A stretch of 64,000 nucleotides of DNA from Psychrobacter proteolyticus (GTDB lineage: Bacteria > Pseudomonadota > Gammaproteobacteria > Pseudomonadales > Moraxellaceae), in NCBI RefSeq assembly GCF_003350005.1, contig NZ_QLKS01000001.1:911946-975945 (forward strand), in the 5' to 3' direction. A program made the translations under genes and the position numbers. Positions 55,921 to 64,000 of the stretch are shown here, piece by piece. Within the stretch, counting starts at the first letter, position 1, and the number at the start of each line of letters is the position of its first letter. The notes under the pieces are model-generated. The model was given only the letters and a program-made list of their open reading frames with translations, was not told the DNA's origin and ran no database searches.

Positions 55921-56928
55921 TTAGCTATGATTGTAAATGTCCATCGGCACTTTAAAGGGCTTATTCGGTAACTCTCTGACCAACTTAGGTACAAGATAAC
56001 CTGGCAATGATGCTAGTAACGCCCAATACAGATCAATCGCGGCTCCCTCATTACTATCGAAATGCGCTGCGCCAGCCACTTTATCCAATACATGTAAATA
56101 ATATGGTAACACGCCAGAAGCAAACAAACGCTGACTAAGTTGCACTTGTGCGTCAATAGTATCATTGATACCTTTTAATAAGACCGCTTGATTGAGTAGC
56201 GTAACTCCGGCTACTCGGACACGTTGCAAATACTCTGCTGTCAGTTCATCAATTTCATTAGCGTGATTACAGTGAATCACCATAACAATACGGCAGCGAC
56301 TTTGAGATAACCTGTCTAATAGTGCCGTGTCTAATCGTGCAGGTATCACCAATGGCAAACGCGTATGCAATCGAACCGTAGTAATCTGCGGAAGGGACTC
56401 CAAAGTATCTAACCATGCAAACAAACGTCTATTAGTCACATTTAATGGGTCACCACCGCTCAAAATCACCTCATTGACCTCAGGATTTGCCTTAATATAA
56501 TTGATGATATGTTCTTTGGCATCCGCAGTAGGCATGTTGGCACTATAGTCAAAATGCTGGCGAAAGCAGTAACGGCAGTGAATAGCGCACGCCCCTGTAA
56601 TCGTCAACAACACTCTCGACTGATATTTATGAAGCATGCCCTTCACAGGATTTTGAGTGTTTTCGCTCAAAGGATCTGCCACATAACCCGTTACGTTGAT
56701 TTGCTCCTGCTGGTCTGGCAACACTTGTTTAAGCAAGGGGTCACTACAGTCGCCAATAGCCATTTTTGCCACAAAGCCACGCGGCACACGTAAAACAAAA
56801 TGCTTAGGGACGTAAACTCCTGCACGCATGGATTCAAGCTGTAGGATGCTCAATAGCTCATCAACAGACGTAATAGCTTCCGATAATTGCGTTTGCCAGT
56901 TTTTTTGTGTGATTAAATGGTTTATCAT
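55921..56928 (-). CDS. epmB: EF-P beta-lysylation protein EpmB
   Basis: EpmB is a radical SAM and PLP-dependent 2,3-aminomutase that makes (R)-beta-lysine for EF-P modification. The 335-residue product has the radical SAM motif (CAIHCRYCFRQHF, near residue 114), a glycine-rich SGGDPL motif, and the VRLHTRLPLVIP and VIHCNHANEIDELT stretches of lysine 2,3-aminomutase-like proteins. It is divergent from efp, the gene of its target. EpmA is not in this window. The gap 55572-55920 upstream of the unknown gene shows no clear element. Confidence 0.93.
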   Translation of the reverse strand: MINHLITQKNWQTQLSEAITSVDELLSILQLESMRAGVYVPKHFVLRVPRGFVAKMAIGDCSDPLLKQVLPDQQEQINVTGYVADPLSENTQNPVKGMLHKYQSRVLLTITGACAIHCRYCFRQHFDYSANMPTADAKEHIINYIKANPEVNEVILSGGDPLNVTNRRLFAWLDTLESLPQITTVRLHTRLPLVIPARLDTALLDRLSQSRCRIVMVIHCNHANEIDELTAEYLQRVRVAGVTLLNQAVLLKGINDTIDAQVQLSQRLFASGVLPYYLHVLDKVAGAAHFDSNEGAAIDLYWALLASLPGYLVPKLVRELPNKPFKVPMDIYNHS

Positions 56929-57096
56929 GACAGCCTACTACCTGTACCCAAAATCCGATATTATACGCCTTTAGTGTCTACCCTATCAAAATATACCCGC
57001 TAATACGTAAAACTTGGCTTAACAGTAGCTTTTGGTACAGTCAGCCCTATATTTCACACTATCTATTATTGTCCTTACAACCCCTAGGAGTCTCTT

Positions 57097-57669
57097 GTGG
57101 CAAGTTTTTCTACTAATGAATTTAAAGCTGGTCTAAAAGTTATGCTTGATGGCAACCCTTGTGCCATTCTTGAAAACGAATTTGTCAAACCTGGTAAAGG
57201 TCAAGCCTTTAACCGTGTTAAGTTGCGCAATCTTCGTAGTGGTAAAGTATTGGAGCAAACATTCAAATCAGGCGACAGCTTAGAAGCGGCTGATGTGATG
57301 GATACTGAAATGAACTATCTGTATAACGATGGTGAGTTTTGGCATTTTATGCACCCTGAAAGCTTTGAGCAGATTCAAGCTGACAAAAACGCCATAGGTG
57401 ATGCGCCTAAATGGCTGAAAGAGAACAGTAATGCACTGTGTACCATTACTTTATTTAACGGCTCACCTTTATCAGTCACGCCGCCTAATTTTGTTGAATT
57501 GCAAATCACAGAAACAGATCCGGGTGTACGCGGTGACACGTCAGGAGGCGGTGGTAAACCTGCAAAGCTAGAGACAGGTGCCGTTGTACGTGTGCCACTA
57601 TTTGTACAGCAAGGTGAAGTAGTACGTGTTGATACGCGTACTGGCGACTACCAAACTCGCGTGAACTAA
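57097..57669 (+). CDS. efp: Translation elongation factor P
   Basis: EF-P relieves ribosome stalling at polyproline. The 190-residue protein uses a GTG start at 57097 with AGGAG 6 bases upstream. The modification site Lys34 is present in KPGKGQAF, the tip carrying beta-lysine after EpmA and EpmB action. The remaining three-domain pattern ([39 protein letters not shown]) is intact. It is divergent from epmB over a 168-base region with likely promoters for both. Confidence 0.96.
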   Translation: MASFSTNEFKAGLKVMLDGNPCAILENEFVKPGKGQAFNRVKLRNLRSGKVLEQTFKSGDSLEAADVMDTEMNYLYNDGEFWHFMHPESFEQIQADKNAIGDAPKWLKENSNALCTITLFNGSPLSVTPPNFVELQITETDPGVRGDTSGGGGKPAKLETGAVVRVPLFVQQGEVVRVDTRTGDYQTRVN

Positions 57670-57723
57670 TATCGTTCCAAACATGACTGATAGTTGATAT
57701 TTACTAATGTCCCTATCATCAAT

Positions 57724-57762
57724 AAAAAAGCTCAACCGCTATAAAAACGGTTGAGCTTTTTG
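57724..57762. terminator. Rho-independent terminator after efp
   Basis: AAAAAGCTCAACCG pairs with CGGTTGAGCTTTTT around a short AT loop, starting 55 bases beyond the efp stop. A-run and T-run flanks allow it to work on both strands, serving also the convergent kinase gene. Confidence 0.9.
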
Positions 57763-57829
57763 TGTCTATCCAAATTGTATTTATAGTAAAATCTTAGTTA
57801 TCAGCACCAAAGTCTAATCTAATAAACTG

Positions 57830-59614
57830 TTACTCTTCTAATGATTGCTTCTGTATTAGCCAGTACTGTACTAAAGCATTTAACTGTTCTTGCTTAAAAG
57901 GTTTGGTACAATAATCCTGCATACCAACTTTCAGATATTTCTCACGTTCACCATCCATTGCATTGGCAGTCAGAGCAATAATAGGCGGTAATACTTCAGG
58001 ATCATATAACTCATGCAGTTTAATAGTCGCCTGTACACCATCCAATATTGGCATATGATGATCCATCAAGATCACATCATAACGTTCAGGAAATAAAGCA
58101 AAAGCTTCAACTGCTTGCTGACCATCAGTGACATGAGTGACAGTATGACCGCTATTGGTCAATGCTCGTTTGGCAATAATTGCGTTAACAGCATCGTCTT
58201 CAACCAGTAATATATGACCAGCTCGTTCGTTAGTTGATTCGATCATTATCGTATCATGGGAGTTTTGCCATGTCTTATATTTGTCTTCGTCAATCGTAGG
58301 CAACGGTAACAATACACTAAAAGTAGTACCAACACCCACCTCACTATTTACGTGAATATGCCCACCCATCAGATCGACCAGTGACTTACAAACAGAAAGT
58401 CCGAGTCCAGTACCACCATAGATACGGTGAGTAAATGTATCTGCTTGATCATAGGCATCAAAAATAGCACTTAAAGATTCTGGTTTAATACCCACGCCAG
58501 TATCTTTTACTTCTATGCATAGAGTCATATTTTGACTGTTCTCTCTATTATACGCAGCAGTAACATCGTTATCAGCGACTTCTGGACAGAAACAGTTATT
58601 CATGTGTTTCACATCGATACTAACACGCCCACCCTCACGAGTGAACTTGATGGCATTATTAACAAGGTTTGCTATCACTTGTTTCAAACGCACCGGATCC
58701 CCTTTTATATAAGGCGATAATTTTTCAGTATAATAGTACTCTAAACTTAATCCTCTTTGGCGAGCTTTAGTCGCAAACAAACTAACAACTTCATTACATA
58801 GAGTAGCTAAGTTCAAAGGGACAGAATCAATGGTCATTTTCCCAGACTCTACTTTAGATAAGTCTAAAATGCCATCAATAATCACCATCAGGTGCTCATT
58901 AGAAACTTTAATATTATCTACATATTCCCGCTGTTCGCTACTAAGTTCGGTATCCCCTAACATTTCTACCATACCGATAATACCATTCATGGGCGTACGT
59001 ATCTCATGGCTCATATTTGCCAAAAAACTAGATTTCATTTCATTGGCATGTTTAGCATCACGCTGTTTATCTTGCAACTGTAAGGCATCAGCAGCCATCT
59101 TTGCAAACTCAGCTAAAATCTTAGCTTGCTGTTTATCAAAATCATGATTGGGCTTTGTATCTAGCAAGCACAGAGCACCTAAACGGTAGCTATTATTTTC
59201 TTCATACAAAATAATAGGCGCGCCAGCATAGAATCGTAAATAAGGAGGCCCTACGACCATTGGGTTCTCCCTGAAGCGACTGTCCTCTAACGTATCTGCC
59301 ACTACAAACACGTCATCAGACAGTATCGTATAATTACAAAAAGCTATATCTCGCGGGGTTTTACGCACATCGTCTGATACACTGGTACACTCATCGCCCG
59401 CCTTTACATACATTACCTCCTCATCCATGAAAGTAATTCTAACTCTTGACACCTCAAAAAAAAGCCTAGCAAGATCAATCAAACGTTTGAACGCAGGCTC
59501 ATCATTATCATTAAGGACCTGATACTTCCTTAGCTTATTAATACGCTCTAATTCATCGACTGCTATTGGATAGCTATACTGGGGTGAGTTAGATATAGAC
59601 AAAGTAAACTCCAT
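57830..59614 (-). CDS. Hybrid sensor histidine kinase, GAF-HisKA-HATPase-receiver
   Basis: The 594-residue protein is cytosolic (no membrane helix). It has an N-terminal GAF domain (residues about 15-185; [21 protein letters not shown]), a HisKA domain with the phospho-accepting His in [19 protein letters not shown] (near 203), an ATPase domain (N, G1 and G2 boxes: [40 protein letters not shown]) and a C-terminal receiver domain with the Asp in [13 protein letters not shown] (near 518). There is no dedicated response regulator or phosphotransfer gene next to it. The signal is unknown. Confidence 0.9.
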   Translation of the reverse strand: MEFTLSISNSPQYSYPIAVDELERINKLRKYQVLNDNDEPAFKRLIDLARLFFEVSRVRITFMDEEVMYVKAGDECTSVSDDVRKTPRDIAFCNYTILSDDVFVVADTLEDSRFRENPMVVGPPYLRFYAGAPIILYEENNSYRLGALCLLDTKPNHDFDKQQAKILAEFAKMAADALQLQDKQRDAKHANEMKSSFLANMSHEIRTPMNGIIGMVEMLGDTELSSEQREYVDNIKVSNEHLMVIIDGILDLSKVESGKMTIDSVPLNLATLCNEVVSLFATKARQRGLSLEYYYTEKLSPYIKGDPVRLKQVIANLVNNAIKFTREGGRVSIDVKHMNNCFCPEVADNDVTAAYNRENSQNMTLCIEVKDTGVGIKPESLSAIFDAYDQADTFTHRIYGGTGLGLSVCKSLVDLMGGHIHVNSEVGVGTTFSVLLPLPTIDEDKYKTWQNSHDTIMIESTNERAGHILLVEDDAVNAIIAKRALTNSGHTVTHVTDGQQAVEAFALFPERYDVILMDHHMPILDGVQATIKLHELYDPEVLPPIIALTANAMDGEREKYLKVGMQDYCTKPFKQEQLNALVQYWLIQKQSLEE

Positions 59615-59632
59615 TAAATAACATCAAACGTG

Positions 59633-60493
59633 TTAACTAATACGCTTCTGTTTTATCAATAATTGTAATGTTTCACTCACCATCATCATCGCCACCACCG
59701 ATGTAATAACCACCGCTGATCCGTAACCACCGCACTGTAAACCACCTGTTTGACAGCTTTTATCTACAATTGGAGGTTCAGTCGAGTAAACGCATTTGAT
59801 CCCAAATTTTTCTTTTAAAGTCTTATTAATACCTTTTTCATGGCGTAACTTGCTACGCAATTTAGCAAGTAGCGGATCTTGGTAACAATCACGTAGATCA
59901 CTTACTCTAATCTGGCTTGGGTCTATTTTACCACCTGCACCACCTGCACATACCAACTTTAGTTTATTAAAACGGCAATGTAGTGCTATTGCTAGTTTAG
60001 CATCCATATCGTCTACACAATCCAAAACTGCAATCGGCTTGCCTTGGGAAATAGCATACTTCATTTGCTCACGACTTGGTAATAGGTCAGCGACGTTATC
60101 TACCGTCAAAAAATCATCTACCAAATTTAACGTCACTGTAGGGTTGATCTCCTTGATACGTGCTGCCATTGCCGCGATTTTACTTTGACCAAAAGTGCTG
60201 TCTAGTGCAGGCAATTGCCGATTGACATTCGAGGCAACCAGCACGTCCAAGTCAACTAAGGTAATCGTTCCTACTGCTGTCCGAGCCAGTGCTTCAGCTG
60301 CCCAAGAACCAACCCCTCCTACACCAATAACGTACACGTGTGCTGACGAAAAAGCATCCACAGCTGATGTACCGTAAAGCGTCTGTGTACCTTGAAAACG
60401 GCGATCATACTGCTCATTTTTTTGGTTGATCCCATCTTGTATAAAAGCGTCTTCGATGGATTGTAACTGTTCAAATTGCTGTGTTTCACTCAT
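59633..60493 (-). CDS. tcdA: tRNA threonylcarbamoyladenosine dehydratase
   Basis: TcdA (CsdL) cyclises N6-threonylcarbamoyladenosine at tRNA position 37 to its hydantoin form, using ATP. The 286-residue protein is an E1-like ThiF-family enzyme with the nucleotide motif VYVIGVGGVGSWAAEALAR, the Arg/Asp region VDLDVLVASNVNRQLPAL, and the late VSDLRDCYQDPLLAKLRSKLR typical of this subgroup. The C-terminal membrane-associated helix is weakly hydrophobic (YGSAVVITSVVAMMMVSETL). It lies 18 bases upstream of the kinase gene in the same direction. Confidence 0.9.
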   Translation of the reverse strand: MSETQQFEQLQSIEDAFIQDGINQKNEQYDRRFQGTQTLYGTSAVDAFSSAHVYVIGVGGVGSWAAEALARTAVGTITLVDLDVLVASNVNRQLPALDSTFGQSKIAAMAARIKEINPTVTLNLVDDFLTVDNVADLLPSREQMKYAISQGKPIAVLDCVDDMDAKLAIALHCRFNKLKLVCAGGAGGKIDPSQIRVSDLRDCYQDPLLAKLRSKLRHEKGINKTLKEKFGIKCVYSTEPPIVDKSCQTGGLQCGGYGSAVVITSVVAMMMVSETLQLLIKQKRIS

Positions 60494-60580
60494 AATAGAT
60501 CAAATTCTCTGTTTAAACATCTTAGCTATTCTCTTTTCGGTTGCTACTTCTCAGCCTTGTTTGTATCTATAATTAATATC

Positions 60581-61576
60581 TCACTGTACTGGATAACACC
60601 AATTAACCTTTAGAGCATCACAGCTGTTTTTCCATAACTGTTTAGCCAATTGAGCATGCGGTATCATTAATAATTCGCTTAAACTTGATAACACCCATAA
60701 TAAATTAGCTGGTACATTTCTATCATGAAAATTAGTATTATCGAGTTTATTATTAGGGGCTTGCTTGTATTCCTTAGAGTGGTTATTTGATGTTTGGCAC
60801 ATAATAGGCATCATATCTGGACAGTCCGTCTCTATGACCAAACACTCTATCCCATAAATGTCGACCGCTGCCTGAATAGCACGCTGTAGCTTCTTAGCAT
60901 TGGGATTGGTTATTTGACCTGTAACACCAAGTTTAAACCCCAGTTTTACAAAGGCTTTTGCTTCCTGTTCCCCACCACTAAAACTATGGGCAATGCCGCC
61001 CAGTTTTTGCGCATCATATTTATGTGCTTTTAATATCGCGAGCGCTTCGGCATGCGCCTTACGAATATGCAGCATCACTGGTAAACCATAAGCTACTGCT
61101 ATATCTAACTGCGCTTCAAAAAACTTCTTTTGCTTATCAAAGATTTTAGGCTGCTTCATGGTATCAGTAAAAGTGTCTAGTCCGATCTCACCAATAGCTA
61201 GTGGACGACGCTCAGCTACTCTTCGCTTAAGCTGCATCAAGTGATGTTCAGTATGCTGCTCAATATAAAAAGGATGTAAACCCAGCGCAATATGCGCTTT
61301 AACGCAGGACTTATCATGTTTATTAGCTTCTATAGTTGAAGCAGAAGATAACGTCATACTATTAACCAAACACTCCACCTCATACATTCGCTCAAAATAG
61401 CGTTGTAGGTAACCTACTAATACTAGATGGCGTACACCTTGCCCATAAGCAAGCTGTACCTGCTGTGGTCTATCTTTATCAAACAGTGGTGCATCAAAAT
61501 GCGTATGTGTATCGATGAGAGGAAACTTATGAGTAAGTATTGGCTTAGTAACAGGCAAAGGCTTAACACAGCTCAT
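60581..61576 (-). CDS. TatD family metal-dependent hydrolase
   Basis: The protein (331 residues from ATG 61576) has the TatD TIM-barrel pattern: DTHTHFD with the metal His pair, ALGLHPFYIEQH, AIGEIGLDTF, MLHIRKAHAEALAIL, IAHSFSGGEQEAKAFVKLG and the late IETDCPD. It is longer than the usual 260 residues because of an insertion after residue 60 and a C-terminal insertion after ETDCPD (HSKEYKQAPNNKLD). Family members act as deoxyribonucleases. An upstream in-frame TTG would add six residues. It is transcribed in the same direction as tcdA, with a gap of about 90 bases. Confidence 0.86.
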   Translation of the reverse strand: MSCVKPLPVTKPILTHKFPLIDTHTHFDAPLFDKDRPQQVQLAYGQGVRHLVLVGYLQRYFERMYEVECLVNSMTLSSASTIEANKHDKSCVKAHIALGLHPFYIEQHTEHHLMQLKRRVAERRPLAIGEIGLDTFTDTMKQPKIFDKQKKFFEAQLDIAVAYGLPVMLHIRKAHAEALAILKAHKYDAQKLGGIAHSFSGGEQEAKAFVKLGFKLGVTGQITNPNAKKLQRAIQAAVDIYGIECLVIETDCPDMMPIMCQTSNNHSKEYKQAPNNKLDNTNFHDRNVPANLLWVLSSLSELLMIPHAQLAKQLWKNSCDALKVNWCYPVQ

Positions 61577-61680
61577 TAATGCACCCCCCCACAATAACCT
61601 TTTTAGTTATCGTATTACACAAAGAAATTCTATTATCGTTCATTTGATCAATACAGCACTTACAGTGAACCCTTCACATG

Positions 61681-61848
61681 CTAGTAGATAGTTTTGTCAT
61701 CATTGCCGTTAGCATCAGTCACTTTTATTTTTCGCTTACTGGCCACATCTAGCTTATTCTTTTGACTACTGCGCCGAGGAATGAGTAATAAAGTGGCAGC
61801 GACAGTACTCAAAACGAACCACTTTCTTAAGTTTTTATGACTTGTCAT
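61681..61848 (-). CDS. Possible small membrane protein, 55 residues
   Basis: A short open frame on the minus strand starts MTSHKNLRKWFVLSTVAATLLLIP and continues basic (RRSSQKNKLDVASKRKIK). One hydrophobic segment with a positive N-terminus and a basic tail resembles a small single-span membrane protein. There is no strong ribosome site (only AGG about 15 bases upstream). It is in the 490-base gap between the TatD and secretin genes. The evidence is sequence composition only. Confidence 0.35.
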   Translation of the reverse strand: MTSHKNLRKWFVLSTVAATLLLIPRRSSQKNKLDVASKRKIKVTDANGNDDKTIY

Positions 61849-62068
61849 TATTCATTCATACCTATTAATTGAGTCTAACACTTATAGATATAATAAGTAG
61901 ATACATTAGAGTAGTCTACTACTGTTTAGTATACTTAAATATAGTAGAAGCTTTGTTTATCTGTGTTATGAATACGCAAGTTAATGTACGATGCAAATAT
62001 TATCTATCACATCGTACATTGATTTATGTTAGTTGAATTATATTGACCGCTATATATAGGTTAATATT

Positions 62069-64000
62069 TTAACGATTGAGAGGATAGGTCGTGATACCGC
62101 TGTTAGGGTTATCTACTCTCGTAAAGCCTTGCGAAGTAGATTTTGGCGCTTGATCACGTTTAGGGATAAGAGGATTAAGCGGCATTAGCTCATAGTCCGC
62201 ACTGACGTCACCGTCCCAGTCCTGTGTGCCGCTCAATGGTAATTGCTTGATTGTACCGTTTTTATCAATGACTAGCTGCAACACTCTCATTTGATTAAAT
62301 TTGCGTTCAGTCACACTGGCTACCGCCCCACCATCACGTAAGATAGTCGGCTGTAAAAAGATAATCAAATTGCTCTTTTGGGTGCTGTCATTGTCAGAAC
62401 GAAAGAGTCTACCGATAAGAGGAACGTTGCCCAGTCCAGGAACCTTTTGTTGACGTGTAGTGGTGTTATCACGCATTAGTCCGCCCAAGGCAATCGTCTG
62501 CTGATCATCTGCAAGGATGGTTGTGTTGATAAGGCTTTTATTGGTAATCAATCCACTAGCATTACCCGTACTACCTGGTACCACTGACGAGACTTCTTGC
62601 GATACCTCTAATCGTACTGTGCCATTGTCACCAATATGAGGAATGACATTCAAATTAATACCAATGTCTTGACGATCAATTGTCTGAAATGGGTTATTTG
62701 AATTATTGCCACTGGTGGTAAAAGACCCCGTAACAAAGGGTACGTTTTGACCAACCAAGATACTGGCTTTTTCGTTATCGAGTGTCAAAATCGATGGCAT
62801 GGACAGCAAGTTGGCGCTGGTAGAAGAGTCAAGCGCCTGTAAAATAGCGCCATAAAACTCTGTATTGCCCTGACTGTCTTTGCGACTGTCTCCAATACCT
62901 ATCAATGCACCTGCGATAGAGCTGGCAGCAGCGCTAATACCTGCCGTACTCGTCCCTGCTAAAGCGGCAGCTGCAAGCGTCGTCGCACTGGCTCCCACAT
63001 TATTGAAATTGACCACTCCATAGCCACTGTTGGCGTTACCTAGCGCCCACTGAACACCGAGCTGGGTAGCATCATCGCCTGACACTTCAACAATAGCGGC
63101 TTGAATCAATACTTGTGCGCGGCGACTGTCTAATTGGTTGACCGCATCTTCAATCTCGAACATTAGCTCAGGTGCGGCATTGACGATAACGGCATTTTGA
63201 GTTTCGTCAGCGATAATACTAAACGGACGACCGCCCACTCCTGTGCTTGTTCCACTTGTGCTGCTAGTCGACACAGCGGCCGCACTGCTACTACCAAGGC
63301 TATCGCTGGCTGCATTATTAATTGCTGCACCTGTGCTACTTACATCATTTAGTGATGCTGATTCTAGTGTCGAGGTCGCACCAGCGCTATTAATAGATTG
63401 ATTAGCGAGTAAGCCGCGTAACATATCGGCGATATGACCAGCACTAGCGTACTTTAAACGAAAGACACGTAGACCACTTAAGCGTCTGGTCGGAGTGGTA
63501 TCTAACTGATTGACCATTTCTTGGACTTTAGCAATCATTTCAGGACTGCCTTTGACCAGCAGCCTATCGCTCGACGTATCGGCAATTACCTTTAGCTGAT
63601 TGTTGCCACCTTGTGCTTGTCCACTACCCACACTTGAGACTAAAGCACTAATCAACTCCATCATACGTTCGGCATCGACGTGGCGCAGTGGTATCACTTG
63701 CAAACTGTCATTTACATTACTGTCTAAATCACGGATAAGAGCTGTCAGTTGGTTAAGGCTGTCTGCTCGATCGGACAACACTAGCGCATTGACACCAGGT
63801 ACAGCGGCCGCGTGAGCCGACTGCGGCATCAATGGGCGAATAACACCTAACACCTCTGCAGCTTGGGTATTGGTCAAATAAATAACTCGAGTGGCAAGCG
63901 ATTCACCCACACTATCACCGCGTAAATCAACCGCCACACCAGATTGCTTAGCAATATTATCTGGCACCAGTTTTGTCGTCGTTCCCGATTCAATCGCGGC
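62069..64000 (-). CDS. gspD: Type II secretion secretin GspD, 3' part, cut by window edge
   Basis: This is the outer-membrane pore of the type II secretion system. The visible C-terminal 643 residues contain repeated N-type domains (ATRVIYLTNTQAAEVLGVIRPLMPQ; SLQVIPLRHVDAERMMELISALV; GLRVFRLKYASAGHIADMLRGLL) and the secretin core (RRAQVLIQAAIVEVSGDDATQLGVQWALG; the VPGLGNVPLIGRLFRSDN motif near the end). A Ser/Ala-rich linker lies between N3 and the core. The frame is open through the edge at 64000 and the earlier GTG at 63967 is probably internal, so the N-terminus and signal peptide are missing. No other gsp gene is in the window. Confidence 0.9.
   Translation of the reverse strand, partial: AAIESGTTTKLVPDNIAKQSGVAVDLRGDSVGESLATRVIYLTNTQAAEVLGVIRPLMPQSAHAAAVPGVNALVLSDRADSLNQLTALIRDLDSNVNDSLQVIPLRHVDAERMMELISALVSSVGSGQAQGGNNQLKVIADTSSDRLLVKGSPEMIAKVQEMVNQLDTTPTRRLSGLRVFRLKYASAGHIADMLRGLLANQSINSAGATSTLESASLNDVSSTGAAINNAASDSLGSSSAAAVSTSSTSGTSTGVGGRPFSIIADETQNAVIVNAAPELMFEIEDAVNQLDSRRAQVLIQAAIVEVSGDDATQLGVQWALGNANSGYGVVNFNNVGASATTLAAAALAGTSTAGISAAASSIAGALIGIGDSRKDSQGNTEFYGAILQALDSSTSANLLSMPSILTLDNEKASILVGQNVPFVTGSFTTSGNNSNNPFQTIDRQDIGINLNVIPHIGDNGTVRLEVSQEVSSVVPGSTGNASGLITNKSLINTTILADDQQTIALGGLMRDNTTTRQQKVPGLGNVPLIGRLFRSDNDSTQKSNLIIFLQPTILRDGGAVASVTERKFNQMRVLQLVIDKNGTIKQLPLSGTQDWDGDVSADYELMPLNPLIPKRDQAPKSTSQGFTRVDNPNSGITTYPLNR

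Overview
The window is a contiguous stretch of gammaproteobacterial chromosome. Gene content, moderate GC, protein resemblances and short intergenic repeats suggest Moraxellaceae, most likely Psychrobacter; this assignment is by recognition of families and was not tested by a search. There are about 47 protein genes, no rRNA or tRNA that I can see, no CRISPR array, no transposase and no prophage.

Layout. 1-1.6 kb: a membrane-anchored hypothetical protein and a DUF2799 lipoprotein. 1.7-12.5 kb: an iron-uptake island with tonB-exbB-exbD, a four-gene siderophore ABC transporter, and a TonB-dependent receptor followed by a PepSY membrane protein. Palindromic Fur-box-like sequences lie in front of tonB, the ABC operon and the receptor, so all three are probably iron-repressed together. 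12.9-16.2 kb: trpR, trpE and trpG, followed by a secreted LprI-like protein. 16.5-20.1 kb: an EamA exporter and a cystine-type amino-acid ABC transporter. 20.5-29.0 kb: a complete histidine utilisation locus (hutC divergent from hutU, a YjiH-like membrane protein, hutH, hutG, hutI) with a perfect HutC-type operator in the divergent promoter.

29.2-32.5 kb: an unusual cluster of small cytosolic genes: a Roadblock/LC7 protein, a stand-alone PAS protein, a PhnD-like binding protein without signal peptide, an unknown protein and a second Roadblock-like protein. This is the best candidate for an undescribed system here. 32.9-40.5 kb: a methyltransferase, a GNAT acetyltransferase and a molybdenum hydroxylase locus (MobA/MocA-like, XdhC, and the PaoC, PaoB and PaoA-type subunits). 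40.5-41.3 kb: a gene-poor gap with a decayed nitroreductase remnant. 41.3-46.2 kb: DsbA-family oxidoreductase, haloacid dehalogenase, glutathione-dependent formaldehyde dehydrogenase with a divergent LysR regulator, a DUF302 protein and a DUF4031 protein.

46.3-50.9 kb: a MoxR / DUF58 / transglutaminase (TgpA-like) module. 50.9-55.6 kb: a lipoprotein cytochrome c, a FimX-like degenerate GGDEF-EAL protein and a large unknown protein beside it. 55.9-57.7 kb: the divergent pair epmB and efp. 57.8-61.6 kb: a hybrid histidine kinase, tcdA and a TatD-like hydrolase. 62.1 kb to the edge: the 3' part of a type II secretion secretin (gspD), cut by the window end.

Across the window, at least four copies of a roughly 108-bp intergenic element with imperfect terminal inverted repeats (ends like TATAGTCA/TGACTATA) sit against gene ends or starts. 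One supplies the last codons and stop of a gene, and one abuts the start of hutH.
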